This document shows, piece after piece, positions 8,511 through 17,428 of a stretch of 59,951 bases of DNA. The notes below the pieces were generated by a model, which had not been told where the DNA came from, searched no databases, and saw only the letters and a program-made list of their open reading frames with translations. Numbering within the stretch: position 1 is the stretch's first letter; each line of letters opens with the position of its first letter. Made by a program: the position numbers and the translations under genes. The stretch is from positions 1 to 59,951 of the forward strand of contig CAYFQM010000002.1 of the NCBI GenBank assembly GCA_964345385.1. The letters are read 5' to 3'. This DNA is from CAG-1000 sp964345385 (GTDB taxonomy: Bacteria > Bacillota_I > Bacilli_A > RF39 > UBA660).

Positions 8511-8650
8511 AATTAAAACATTATGGCACCAATTTACGGCACCTTGATGAAAAACGAGTTCAAAGAAATTTAAGTTAAATTAAAAGAAAACCTTTATTTA
8601 TAAGGATTTCTTGAGATATAGTTTAGGTGTCCAAGGGATGAGGAACAGAC

Positions 8651-8659
8651 CCCTCCTAA
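8651..8659 (+). repeat. Right attachment-site core (direct repeat)
   Basis: CCCTCCTAA, identical to 3689-3697. Sequence to its left does not form a tRNA 5' half; sequence to its right is the 3' half of the interrupted tRNA-Arg. Confidence 0.8.
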
Positions 8660-8697
8660 GGAGTAGGTCGTTGGTTCGATTCCAATCGAAGACACCA
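8660..8697 (+). pseudogene. 3' half of the split tRNA-Arg(CCU) gene
   Basis: It begins GGAGT (3' anticodon stem), then the variable region, T arm GTTGG/TTCGATT/CCAAT, acceptor strand CGAAGAC, discriminator A and encoded CCA. It complements exactly the 5' half at 3659-3697. The sequence directly upstream (from about 8628) does not supply a matching acceptor or D arm, so this locus cannot make a tRNA by itself. Confidence 0.88.
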
Positions 8698-8706
8698 TGT
8701 GTACAT

Positions 8707-8733
8707 AAAAACTTATCTAAAAGATAAGTTTTT
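8707..8733 (+). terminator. Terminator downstream of the tRNA-Arg 3' half
   Basis: AAAAACTTATCT pairs perfectly with AGATAAGTTTTT around a three-base loop. It is probably the original terminator of the unsplit tRNA gene. Confidence 0.75.
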
Positions 8734-8764
8734 ATTAATTAATCTTTAAAATTTAATAAAAAAA

Positions 8765-8773
8765 TGTTATAAT
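8765..8773 (+). promoter_or_regulatory. Extended -10 promoter element for the LtaS-like gene
   Basis: TGTTATAAT lies 14 bases before the ATG, implying a very short leader that still contains AGAGGAATT. Confidence 0.55.
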
Positions 8774-8787
8774 CATTAAGAGGAATT

Positions 8788-10863
8788 ATGAAAGGGAAAT
8801 ATAATAAATTAATTAAGTTAGTTAATAAAACATGTAAAAAATATTGTTATAAAGCAAAAAAAAGTTTTAAAAAATATACATCTACAAATGTACTATTTTT
8901 ATCGTATGTTACTCTTTCTGTGATTTTGGGTTTTTGTTTAAGAATGGCGACAGTAGGGACAAACTATATATTTGAAATTAAACCTATATTTGTAGATTTA
9001 ACAATGGTTTTAATATTTGGTAGTTTTGGTTATTTATTTAAACCTAAAAACCAATTTAAATATTTTTTTACGTGGTTAACGTTAGCGTGCCTTGTATGTA
9101 TGTCAAACACCATTTATTATCAGTTTTTTAAATCGTTTTTATCAGTGAACTTAATATCTACTGCATCAATGCTTGGTCAGGTAAATGATTCTTTATTTGA
9201 AAAAATATATTATTATCATTTCTTTTATTTTATAGCATTAATTGTTTTTATTTATATTCATAATAAATTATCTAAAAAGAATTATTATTTTGAAGTAGAA
9301 AAGATAGAAAAAGGTAAAAAGATGTTTATTTATACTATAGCAAGTGCTTTTATAATACTTATATTTATTGTTTTTTCTTTAAGTAAAATGGAAACAAGTA
9401 GATTTATTAAACAGTGGAATAGAGAATATATAGTTGGTAGATTTGGTATATATGTGTATACTGTTAATGATTTAATTCAAAGTGTTCAACCTAAAATAGA
9501 TACTTTATTTGGATATGATGAGTCTGCTAGAACATTTAGAGAATATTATTCTTGTAAATGGAATAAAAAAGAAGTTCAAAAAAATGCTTATACTAATAAA
9601 TTTAAGGGAAAAAACGTAATATTTATTCATATGGAAAGTATTCAAAACTTTTTAATTGATTTAGAAATTAATGGTGAAGAGGTTTTACCTAATATAAATA
9701 GATTAGTAAAAGAAGGAATATATTTTAATAAATTTTATCCTCAAATAAGTATTGGAACGTCTTCTGACACTGAGTTTACTATTTCAACAGGTTTAATGCC
9801 TTCTTCATCAGGAACAGTATTTGTTAATTACTATAATAGATATTATGAATCAATGCAAAAGTATTTTTCACAAATGGGTTATTATACTTTTAGTATGCAT
9901 GCTAATAACGCTGATTATTGGAATAGAAAGATAATGCATAATAATTTAGGGTATATGGATTTTTACGCTAAAGATAAATTTGTAATTCCACCAGAAAGCG
10001 ATATGGAATATATTGGTCTTGGTCTTTCAGATAAGTCTTTTTTTAAACAAATACTTCCTATATTAACAGATATTAAAAATAAAAAACAACCTTATTTTGG
10101 CACTATTATTACTCTTTCAAATCATTCTCCTTTTTCTGATATAGAAAAGTATGGAGATTTTAATGTTAAAATGAAATATACTTATTATGATGAAGTGGGT
10201 AATTTTATAGAGGGAGAAGCTGATTATTTAGAAAATACAAGTATGGGAAACTATATTAAATCTTCTCATTATGCAGATGCTGCTTTAGGACAGTTTTTTG
10301 AGGATTTAGAGAAGACTTCTTTAGTTGATAACACTATATTTATATTATATGGCGACCATGAAGCAAGGCTTGCTAAAAAGCAGTTTAATAGACTCTATAA
10401 TTATGATCCAATAAAAGATGAAATTAAAAGTGAAGAAGATGAAACTTATATTAATTTAGATAATTATCAATATGATTTATTAAAAAACACTCCTTTAATA
10501 ATTTGGTCTAGTTCAAAGAAATATAATAAAACTATAGATGATGTGATGGGTATGTATGATATATTACCAACTATTGCTAATATGTTTGGTTTTAAAGCAA
10601 AATATGCATTAGGAAATGATATATTTAGTAATAATGAAAAGATAGTTGTTTTTCCAAATGGTAATGTTCTTACTAATAAAGTTTATTATGATAGTTCAAA
10701 TGATCAATATATAGTTTTTAATGATGAAATAATTGAAAGTGATTACATTGAAAGAATATCAAATTATGCAAATGAAATTCTTGAAATTTCACAAGGAATA
10801 ATAACTCATAATTTAATTAAAACAGAAGAAGCTAAAATAGGAGAGTGTGAAAATGAAAAATAA
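8788..10863 (+). CDS. LtaS-like lipoteichoic acid synthase / phosphoglycerol transferase (sulfatase fold)
   Basis: A 691-residue enzyme with about five N-terminal membrane helices (roughly 30-200) and an extracellular sulfatase-fold domain from about 270. It is expected to transfer glycerol-phosphate from phosphatidylglycerol onto a growing polymer. IHMES near residue 280 carries the metal-binding Glu; HANNADYW and YGDHE (near 529) carry further metal ligands. The active-site segment is GTSSDTEF (residues 323-330). Aligned on SDxEF, the nucleophile position holds Ser325, whereas S. aureus LtaS has Thr, so the nucleophile may be Ser or the neighbouring Thr. Its end overlaps the next gene. Confidence 0.88.
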   Translation: MKGKYNKLIKLVNKTCKKYCYKAKKSFKKYTSTNVLFLSYVTLSVILGFCLRMATVGTNYIFEIKPIFVDLTMVLIFGSFGYLFKPKNQFKYFFTWLTLACLVCMSNTIYYQFFKSFLSVNLISTASMLGQVNDSLFEKIYYYHFFYFIALIVFIYIHNKLSKKNYYFEVEKIEKGKKMFIYTIASAFIILIFIVFSLSKMETSRFIKQWNREYIVGRFGIYVYTVNDLIQSVQPKIDTLFGYDESARTFREYYSCKWNKKEVQKNAYTNKFKGKNVIFIHMESIQNFLIDLEINGEEVLPNINRLVKEGIYFNKFYPQISIGTSSDTEFTISTGLMPSSSGTVFVNYYNRYYESMQKYFSQMGYYTFSMHANNADYWNRKIMHNNLGYMDFYAKDKFVIPPESDMEYIGLGLSDKSFFKQILPILTDIKNKKQPYFGTIITLSNHSPFSDIEKYGDFNVKMKYTYYDEVGNFIEGEADYLENTSMGNYIKSSHYADAALGQFFEDLEKTSLVDNTIFILYGDHEARLAKKQFNRLYNYDPIKDEIKSEEDETYINLDNYQYDLLKNTPLIIWSSSKKYNKTIDDVMGMYDILPTIANMFGFKAKYALGNDIFSNNEKIVVFPNGNVLTNKVYYDSSNDQYIVFNDEIIESDYIERISNYANEILEISQGIITHNLIKTEEAKIGECENEK

Positions 10864-11458
10864 TAAATTTTTAATATTATATATTTTAATTGGGATACTG
10901 ATGTTTTCTTTCTTAGGATATAAAATATATGGTGATTTTTTTAAAAGTAAAGAAGTAGTAAAAGAACTAGATTCAATTTCTTTATATGGTTATACTTTAA
11001 GTGATAAAGATACTAAAGTTTATGAGACGAAGTTTAATGAATTAAGAAGTATTCTTAATGAAAAAGAAATTGATTATGAGAAGTATGCTTCTTTAATTTC
11101 AGAACTATTTGTTATAGATTTATTTACATTAAATAATAAATTAGGAAGTACTGATATAGGTGGTTTAGAATTTTTACATAAAGATTTAAAAGATAATTTT
11201 AAAGAATATATTGGTAATACTTTATATAAACATATGGAAATTAATATAGATGGTAATAGAAAACAATCATTAATTGAAGTAAGTAATACAACTGTTAATA
11301 GTGTTAAACAAGATATATTTGTATATAATGAAGAAGAATATGAAAGCTACATAGTTGATATAACAATTGAATATACTAATGAAACTGATTATCAAAATCA
11401 AATAACAATAACACTTATTAATGATAATAAAATACTATATATAGTAAAAGCAGAGTAA
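10853..11458 (+). CDS. Hypothetical membrane-anchored extracellular protein
   Basis: A 201-residue protein with one N-terminal helix (about 7-23) and an acidic extracellular domain of alternating helix and strand. It overlaps the LtaS-like gene by 11 bases. AGGAGAG lies seven bases before ATG 10853; the GTG at 10847 is less likely. Coupling to the LtaS-like gene suggests a partner in polymer synthesis or wall maintenance, but I recognise no family. Confidence 0.65.
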   Translation: MKNNKFLILYILIGILMFSFLGYKIYGDFFKSKEVVKELDSISLYGYTLSDKDTKVYETKFNELRSILNEKEIDYEKYASLISELFVIDLFTLNNKLGSTDIGGLEFLHKDLKDNFKEYIGNTLYKHMEINIDGNRKQSLIEVSNTTVNSVKQDIFVYNEEEYESYIVDITIEYTNETDYQNQITITLINDNKILYIVKAE

Positions 11459-11460
11459 TA

Positions 11461-11492
11461 AAAAAAGATACTATTAATTAGTATCTTTTTTT
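11461..11492. terminator. Bidirectional terminator between convergent genes
   Basis: AAAAAAGATACTA, short loop, TAGTATCTTTTTT. The flanking A and T tracts allow termination in both directions. Confidence 0.8.
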
Positions 11493-13407
11493 AATCTCCT
11501 TCATCAATTTCTTCCATTGATGGTTTTGGTTTTGGTGATTCTATCTTTTTCTTTTTAACATAAATTGTGATAGGACCAACTTCTTCTAATATAGTATCTG
11601 CATGCACACTTTGGTTATAAAAAGAATAGTTTTCATAGTTAAATAAATTTAATGTTTCATCTGAATCAATATCTTTAAATGTAATAGTTAAATTATTTGT
11701 ATTTGAATAGTCCATTAATTCGGAAAAAGAAAACCTTGATAAATTTGCTAAAGTAGGTATTCTTGATTGTGAATAGGCTTTTGTACCAATTATCTCATCT
11801 TTATATAAATTATTTATATCAATGGAAATATTTTTTGTTCTTTCAAATGAATTATTCAAATTGTTTTTTATTTGATTTTTTATATCGTTAATACTTCCAT
11901 TATATGGAATAATTACTGACGGATAGCTCCCATTAGAAGGATCATATATTTTTCCTCCCATACTATAACCATTTAATTGACTTCTGCTTACATTTATTAG
12001 ATTGCTTGAATCAGTAAGCACTATAGAAGATGCTAAATCATAAAGTGATAAGATATTATCAGAATTGATGTTAGTTTGAAAATTATTTTGAACACTATCT
12101 AATATACTTATTATTTTGTTAGGGTCTTTTATTTCAGTTGCAGCTTTAACAATACCTAAAAGTGCTTTCATTTGATTTTTTCCCCTTGTATAGTCACTTC
12201 TGTCTCCTTCATTTAAATTAGGACATGATTTTTGCATTAATTTACCTTCTAAAGATCCATCATTTGGTTTATGTCTATTTCTTACTAAGGCTAATGTTTG
12301 CTCTCCATTTAAATGTTGCCATCCTTTATAAACAAATACAATACCACTTTTCCAACTTCTAGCACTATTTTGATCACAAAATGAATAAGGAACATCTACA
12401 TCTATGCCTCCTACTGCATCAACTAAATTTACAACTCCAAAAAAATTAACTTTTGCGTAATAGTCTATTTTAACATCAAATAGTTTTTCTACTGTTTTAA
12501 TAGCACAATCTGAACTAGAACCCCAAGTTACAGTATTAATTCTTCTATATTTACCAGAAGAACAAGCAGTTTTTAAATACATATCTCTTGGTATAGATGT
12601 CATAGTTGCACTTAAAGTTTTAGGATTAAATGTAACTAATAATAAAACATCTGCATTATATCCAGAAGTAACTCCATCTTTTGATGAATCTACTCCTATA
12701 AACAGCATTGTAAAAGGCTCTGTTAAATTTGTTTGCTTTTTGGTTTTCTCTTCTTTTTTTGTATATTCTTTTTCATATGTATATAGAACTTTCGTTTCTT
12801 TTTCTATATTTTCATAGCCCTCTAATGAACTAAACATTTCAGTGTAATTTTTACTAAAGAAAGCAACATCTATATTTTTATTTTTTAAGTTATGCAATAA
12901 CTCCATAGTTGAATCATATTCTATTATTTTATTATTTTCTTTTAATCTTAATTTATTTATTACTTCTTTAGGTAATATATATCCTTCTATATCACTTTTA
13001 TCATTAATAATACCAATTTTCTTATCTTTTAAGTCTTTATAATCAATAATTTTTGAGTTATATGTAATTAATGAAGTATAGTACAAAGTTGTTTTAGAAC
13101 TATATTGATTTATTGACTTATACATTTTATTTAAATAATAATATCCAAATACTTCAGCTGAAGTAAATAGTATTATTAATATTAAACTTATAATAAATAA
13201 TTTGTTTGTTTTTCTTATAATGCTTCTTAATGCTAAATAACTAAATAATATAAATAAATATACTAATATTATAATTGTATAAATTCTATAAAATGTAGCA
13301 AATCCTTTGTATAGTATAAGTGTATAGCTAAATAGACAAAGGCTTGCTAAATTAAGTAGTATTAAAAAAGAAGCAAGAAAAAAATTAATTATTCTTTTTC
13401 TCCTCAT
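11491..13407 (-). CDS. LytR-CpsA-Psr (LCP) family glycopolymer ligase
   Basis: A 638-residue membrane protein. LCP enzymes attach teichoic acids, capsule or other glycopolymers from undecaprenyl carriers to peptidoglycan. Three or four helices lie in the first 110 residues. A domain at about 120-205 resembles a solute-binding fold (LKDKKIGIIND). The LCP domain spans about 230-430, with GVDSS, SIPRDMY and its Arg, NLVDAVGGIDVDVP, ALVRNRH and GDRSDYTRGKNQ. A Ser-rich C-terminal extension follows. GCAGGTGAT precedes ATG 13407; the in-frame GTG at 13416 lies within that site. It is the last gene of an operon with the cohesin-like and dockerin proteins and overlaps the former by 23 bases. Confidence 0.88.
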   Translation of the reverse strand: MRRKRIINFFLASFLILLNLASLCLFSYTLILYKGFATFYRIYTIIILVYLFILFSYLALRSIIRKTNKLFIISLILIILFTSAEVFGYYYLNKMYKSINQYSSKTTLYYTSLITYNSKIIDYKDLKDKKIGIINDKSDIEGYILPKEVINKLRLKENNKIIEYDSTMELLHNLKNKNIDVAFFSKNYTEMFSSLEGYENIEKETKVLYTYEKEYTKKEEKTKKQTNLTEPFTMLFIGVDSSKDGVTSGYNADVLLLVTFNPKTLSATMTSIPRDMYLKTACSSGKYRRINTVTWGSSSDCAIKTVEKLFDVKIDYYAKVNFFGVVNLVDAVGGIDVDVPYSFCDQNSARSWKSGIVFVYKGWQHLNGEQTLALVRNRHKPNDGSLEGKLMQKSCPNLNEGDRSDYTRGKNQMKALLGIVKAATEIKDPNKIISILDSVQNNFQTNINSDNILSLYDLASSIVLTDSSNLINVSRSQLNGYSMGGKIYDPSNGSYPSVIIPYNGSINDIKNQIKNNLNNSFERTKNISIDINNLYKDEIIGTKAYSQSRIPTLANLSRFSFSELMDYSNTNNLTITFKDIDSDETLNLFNYENYSFYNQSVHADTILEEVGPITIYVKKKKIESPKPKPSMEEIDEGD

Positions 13408-14818
13408 TTTTATCACCTGCGTTCTTTTTCTTTTCTTTTTCTTTTTTATTTTTTATGTTTTTTTCTTCTTTTTGTTTATCATTTTCTTTTTCTTCTTTTT
13501 TATCATCATCTAAAGTGTTTTTAATTATATATCTTTTCTTTAAATTTATTATATTTCTTTTTTTAAGAAGCATATATAGTAATATAACGAATACTATAAC
13601 TGTTTCACTAATTAATATTAATATTATTTGTTGATACTTTTTTATTTTTGTATGAAGATTTAAAGTTAGTTTATCAGTGTATCTAATTACTGTATTAAGT
13701 TTAGAATCATATAAATAATAATCATCTTTTCCTGTTTCTAAATCTTTTGCTTTGATTATTGCAAAATCACTATCATTAAGTTTTAAAATTTCACATACTG
13801 AATTATTTATTTTAATTGAATCCTTTGTATATCCGTCAAGTTCTTTATCCATTTTTAAAGGAAGTAATTTTATCACATCAAATCCAATTTCTTCATATTT
13901 TAAATATGTATCATTTTTTCTGTTATATATAAATAATGATACATTTCCATTATCATCTTTTAAAGCTATTAGTCTTATTTTATTATTTTTATTATAAAAT
14001 GATGGAACATCTATATCATCAATTTTAATTTTTTGTAGTTCATAACCTTCTGGTATAGTTATAGAACTTATTCTTTTAACAATGGTATAGTTTTTTTTGT
14101 TAACAACAACCTTTATAGGATTGTCATCTTGTACAGTTATATTTATTTTATATTTTTTTGAACTTCCATTTTCTGCGGTTACTATTATTTCAAATATGTT
14201 GATTCCTTCAGTTAATACTTTTGATCCATCTCCATTAACAGAAGCATTAGAATCTTCTTTTGTCGCTTTAATAACAACTCCTTCAACATCAGATGGTAGC
14301 GAAAGATTATATTCAGTTGTGTTTTTATTAAATTCAGGAGTTATAGAGTACCCTTCTATACTTAATGAAGAGAGGTTATTATTTGAAGAATATGTTTTTA
14401 CAACATTTGATTTGCTATTTACAGTTACATAAGTAGGGGATATTGTTGGAGTATAATATTTTTCATCAAAATCATGATATTCACAGTTTTTAAGACTTAC
14501 AATCCCTTTTCCAGTACCTATAGCTTTAAATGTGCGTGATGCGGTCATTTTAGTTGTAGTTCCTTCTTGAGTCCACCCAACAATTTTTGAATAGCCACTT
14601 ATTAATTTAAATTTATTTGTATCATAGTTTAATGTACAATCAAAGCCACCTATTGGAGTAGATGAAGTAACAGTAAAGGTAACATTAAATGTATCTCCAA
14701 TCATTACTGTTCTTTTATTAGGCACAAGATTAATATAAGCATTAGCTGCATTAACAGTAGATGTAAATAAAATAGATAATAATATAATTGTTAAAAATAG
14801 TTTTATTCTTTTTTTCAT
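13385..14818 (-). CDS. Cohesin-like domain protein, membrane-anchored
   Basis: A 477-residue protein with a signal peptide (about 1-24) and a cohesin-type beta-sandwich at about 27-135 (GDTFNVTFTV, then LNYDTNKFKL). A cadherin-like beta-sandwich lies at about 150-230 (LSSLSIEGYSITPEF..YNLSLP). A further extracellular region is followed by a membrane helix near 395-415 and a highly charged Lys/Glu-rich cytoplasmic tail. Cohesins bind dockerins. The gene directly upstream encodes at least four dockerin calcium loops, and its stop overlaps this start (ATGA). The cohesin call rests on pattern recognition only. Confidence 0.72.
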   Translation of the reverse strand: MKKRIKLFLTIILLSILFTSTVNAANAYINLVPNKRTVMIGDTFNVTFTVTSSTPIGGFDCTLNYDTNKFKLISGYSKIVGWTQEGTTTKMTASRTFKAIGTGKGIVSLKNCEYHDFDEKYYTPTISPTYVTVNSKSNVVKTYSSNNNLSSLSIEGYSITPEFNKNTTEYNLSLPSDVEGVVIKATKEDSNASVNGDGSKVLTEGINIFEIIVTAENGSSKKYKINITVQDDNPIKVVVNKKNYTIVKRISSITIPEGYELQKIKIDDIDVPSFYNKNNKIRLIALKDDNGNVSLFIYNRKNDTYLKYEEIGFDVIKLLPLKMDKELDGYTKDSIKINNSVCEILKLNDSDFAIIKAKDLETGKDDYYLYDSKLNTVIRYTDKLTLNLHTKIKKYQQIILILISETVIVFVILLYMLLKKRNIINLKKRYIIKNTLDDDKKEEKENDKQKEEKNIKNKKEKEKKKNAGDKNEEKKNN

Positions 14819-17282
14819 AATAATTTAACTCCTAATAAATGTTTTTGTATTTGTAATAAATCTAATATAGTTATTTGTCCATCTCCAGAAGTGTCAGCTG
14901 AGAAAAAGCTATCATTAGATAATTCTTTAACGTTTAATAAATGTTTTTGTACTTGTAATAAATCTAATATAGTTATTTGTCCATCTCCAGAAGTGTCAGC
15001 TGAGAAANNNNNNNNNNNNNNNNNNNNNNNNNNNNNNNNNNNNNNNNNNNNNNNNNNNNNNNNNNNNNNNNNNNNNNNNNNNNNNNNNNNNNNNNNNNNN
15101 NNNNNNNTTGTAATAAATCTAATATAGTTATTTGTCCATCTCCAGAAGTGTCAGCTGAGAAAAAGCTATCATTAGATAATTCTTTAACGTTTAATAAATG
15201 TTTTTGTACTTGTAATAAATCTAATATAGTTATTTGTCCATCTCCAGAAGTATCACCTTTTACAGAAATAGAATATGTTTTAGTTTCTGATATAGTAGTA
15301 ATAGTTATTTTAGATGTTGTTTTTAAAATGTCAGAATCTTCTAATTCTATACCATTAGAATCAGTTATTTGAACGCTAATTGCTCCATTAATAATTGCAT
15401 CATTTTTATAGTCTGAAACTTTAGTATTTATATTAATGTTAGTCATACAATCGTTTTTTAATTGACCTTGCATTTTTTCTATAACTTGATCAGCTGTAAT
15501 ATTATTTGCATCTGGATTATTTTGATTTTCTACTTTTATAACTGTAATATTATATTTTTTTTGAAGTCCACTTTCTGATGTAACCATTATAGTGAACAAT
15601 GATCTTTCATCTTTAAGTTCTTTTTCACCAGCTCCTTTAACTGTAGCTTTATTACTTTTTGCGGTTGCATTTATATTAATGTTAGCGATATTTTGTGGTA
15701 CAAATACTTCATATGTAAGTATGTCTTCATCAAAAGCTGGAGTAAGAGTGTAGTTATCTATACTTAAGTTGCTTAAGTATGCTACTGGATCTCCACTATT
15801 TGGTAAAGATGTATAATCAGGCATATTATTAAAAACTGGTATTTCAAATACAAAAGTTTGACCTAGAGTGCCAGAACCACTATATGAATAATAAGTAGTG
15901 CTTGCTTCCATTGCAGGGGCTTGAATATTAGTCATATATTGATGAGTATATGGAGAAAAATGTCTATTAGGTCCAACATTGAATTTTTGATAATAACCTG
16001 TTCCTTGACCTTTAGAAACGTATGCATTAGCTAAAAATGCACTTCCTTCTCTAATTGAAGTTTCAATATTATTCCAAGGTTCACCAGTTCTATCAATTAA
16101 TTTAGCAGCATAAGCAAGACCTCTTACAATTGGATTATATGTAACTCCATCAATTGTTTGTGCAAAAGCTCCAATGTTAAAAAAATTATAATAACCACTA
16201 TAAGTTTGTCCTTTCCAAGTGAACTCAGTTCCATTAGTTGAATCAGAACCATTTGGTCCAACTTCTAATCTAATTCTACTTGCAACATAAGCAGGATTTA
16301 GTAAGTTTGCTTTAGCTGCATTAACTAAAGGAATTACATATATATCATTATTTAAAGCTCCGCTTCCGAAAACGTTTCTTACTATTTGTGGATAGGTTTC
16401 TTCTAAAGATTCTTCATAAGAAAGATTTTCAAACATAAAAAATCTATCTTCACTCATCCAGTTTCTTGGATCTAAATAGAAAGCCACCACTCCTTTATTA
16501 ACAATAAACCAGTTATTACTTTCGGCAGGTATGTTTGAAGTTCTATAGTTATCATTAGTTGTTTGCATATAACATTTTCCAAATTCACCATTTACTGATT
16601 GAGTAAAATCTAAATTTGTTTTTCCTGCTTTAAATATCCATGTGGGATGTTTTTTATGTAAATAATTTAAATAAGGAAAATAACTTTCTGGGAATCCTTC
16701 ATTAGCTAAATACGTTCTATATTCTTCATCTATATTATTATCAGTAATATCACTTTTTTTAACTACATAATTAGAACAAATGTATCCAATTTCGCTATTA
16801 TTATAATAAGATACTTTACTCCATTTCCCTGAAGAACAAGCATTACTTCCACCGTTTACTTCTGCTATTATATTAACGTTTGCTCCTAATGTTAAAGTTG
16901 TAATAACATCGTAATTAGTACCAGGACCTTTTCTTATTGAAACATTATTTCCTTTTACTCTAGCAGACCAATCAATTATGTTTACTCCATCAAAAACTTC
17001 AGAATAAAAAGCCACATATGTACTGCAAACATATCCGGTATTATTGTTATAAGATATTTTATACCAACCATTACTACAACCAGTTCCAGAAAATAAAGTC
17101 TCATCTAAAACATCTATATCTGTACTTTTATTAACTGATGTAACAATACCATAATTAGTACCAGGTCCAGTTCTTATTCTTACATAATCTCCGGTAATAT
17201 ATCCTTTAGTACTAGCATTAATTAATATAGGACAAGAAAACGCAAAAAACATTATAATATTTAAAATTATTTTTTTCTTCAT
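14815..17282 (-). CDS. Secreted glucosaminidase with SH3b, cadherin-like and dockerin repeats (spans an assembly gap)
   Basis: This is probably a peptidoglycan N-acetylglucosaminidase. After the signal peptide come two bacterial SH3 domains (about 25-180, each with a R-x-GPGTNY motif). A GH73-type catalytic region covers about 200-480, with the presumed catalytic Glu in SRIRLEVGPNG. A cadherin-like domain (about 505-590), a linker, and tandem 34-residue dockerin units (DTSGDGQITILDLLQ) follow. The 100-N gap breaks the frame, but sequence left of it continues in the same repeat and ends in TGA at 14815, overlapping the next gene. GGAGG precedes ATG 17282, so an upstream in-frame start at 17339 is rejected. 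The cohesin-like partner is next door. Confidence 0.82.
14824..15262 (-). repeat. 102-bp tandem repeat array encoding dockerin units
   Basis: Nearly identical 102-bp (34-codon) units recur with phase points at 14891, 14993, 15148 and 15250. Each encodes a calcium-loop pattern D-x-S-x-D-G-x-I-x-x-x-D and a following helix. The array contains the N gap, which the repeat itself probably caused. At least four units exist. Confidence 0.9.
15008..15107. other. Assembly gap (100 N) inside the dockerin array
   Basis: Exactly 100 N, a placeholder size. The repeat phase on both sides predicts a true length of 47, 149 or 251 bp (47 plus multiples of 102). Any of these restores the reading frame. Confidence 0.95.
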
Positions 17283-17416
17283 GTTTTCCTCCTTATTATA
17301 TGTCATATAGATTATATCAAAAATAAAAATAAAAAACATTATTAAATAAGAGTTTTACACAATTTTACAGTAGTAATGAATTTAAAAATGTTATATAATA
17401 ATTTAAGAGGTGAAAA

Positions 17417-17428
17417 ATGTTATTATGA
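17417..17428 (+). other. Three-codon mini-ORF overlapping the TagO-type start
   Basis: ATG-TTA-TTA-TGA follows AAGAGGTG by four bases, and its stop overlaps the proposed ATG at 17425 as ATGA. It could couple translation, or the true start could be GTG 17410. No direct evidence. Confidence 0.35.

Larger units (their letters stand above)
3689..8659. mobile_element. Degenerate genomic island inserted in tRNA-Arg(CCU)
   Basis: The segment is bounded by a 9-bp direct repeat inside the two halves of one tRNA gene, with an integrase C-terminal remnant reading toward the right end. Inside are an intact tRNA-Arg(CCU), a small unknown gene, a RdgB-like pyrophosphatase, an ABC-F ATPase, an APH(3')-like kinase, a GNAT enzyme and the integrase chimera. 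Near the left end are short direct repeats, TTGGGATA at 3749 and 3760 and GTGGCG at 3776 and 3786. Near the right end GGCACC occurs twice around 8524-8542. Such repeats could be arm-type integrase sites. No conjugation, replication or phage structural gene is present, so it looks like a decayed, immobile island. Confidence 0.75.

Noticed and set aside
3659..8697. Trans-spliced split tRNA, as in some archaea
   Set aside because: There are no complementary leader/trailer sequences flanking the halves, and the direct repeat plus adjacent integrase remnant explain the split as an insertion.
14891..15372. Plus-strand ORFs across the dockerin array
   Set aside because: They are antisense shadows of the 102-bp repeat; the minus frame carries signal peptide, SH3b and catalytic domains and a ribosome site.
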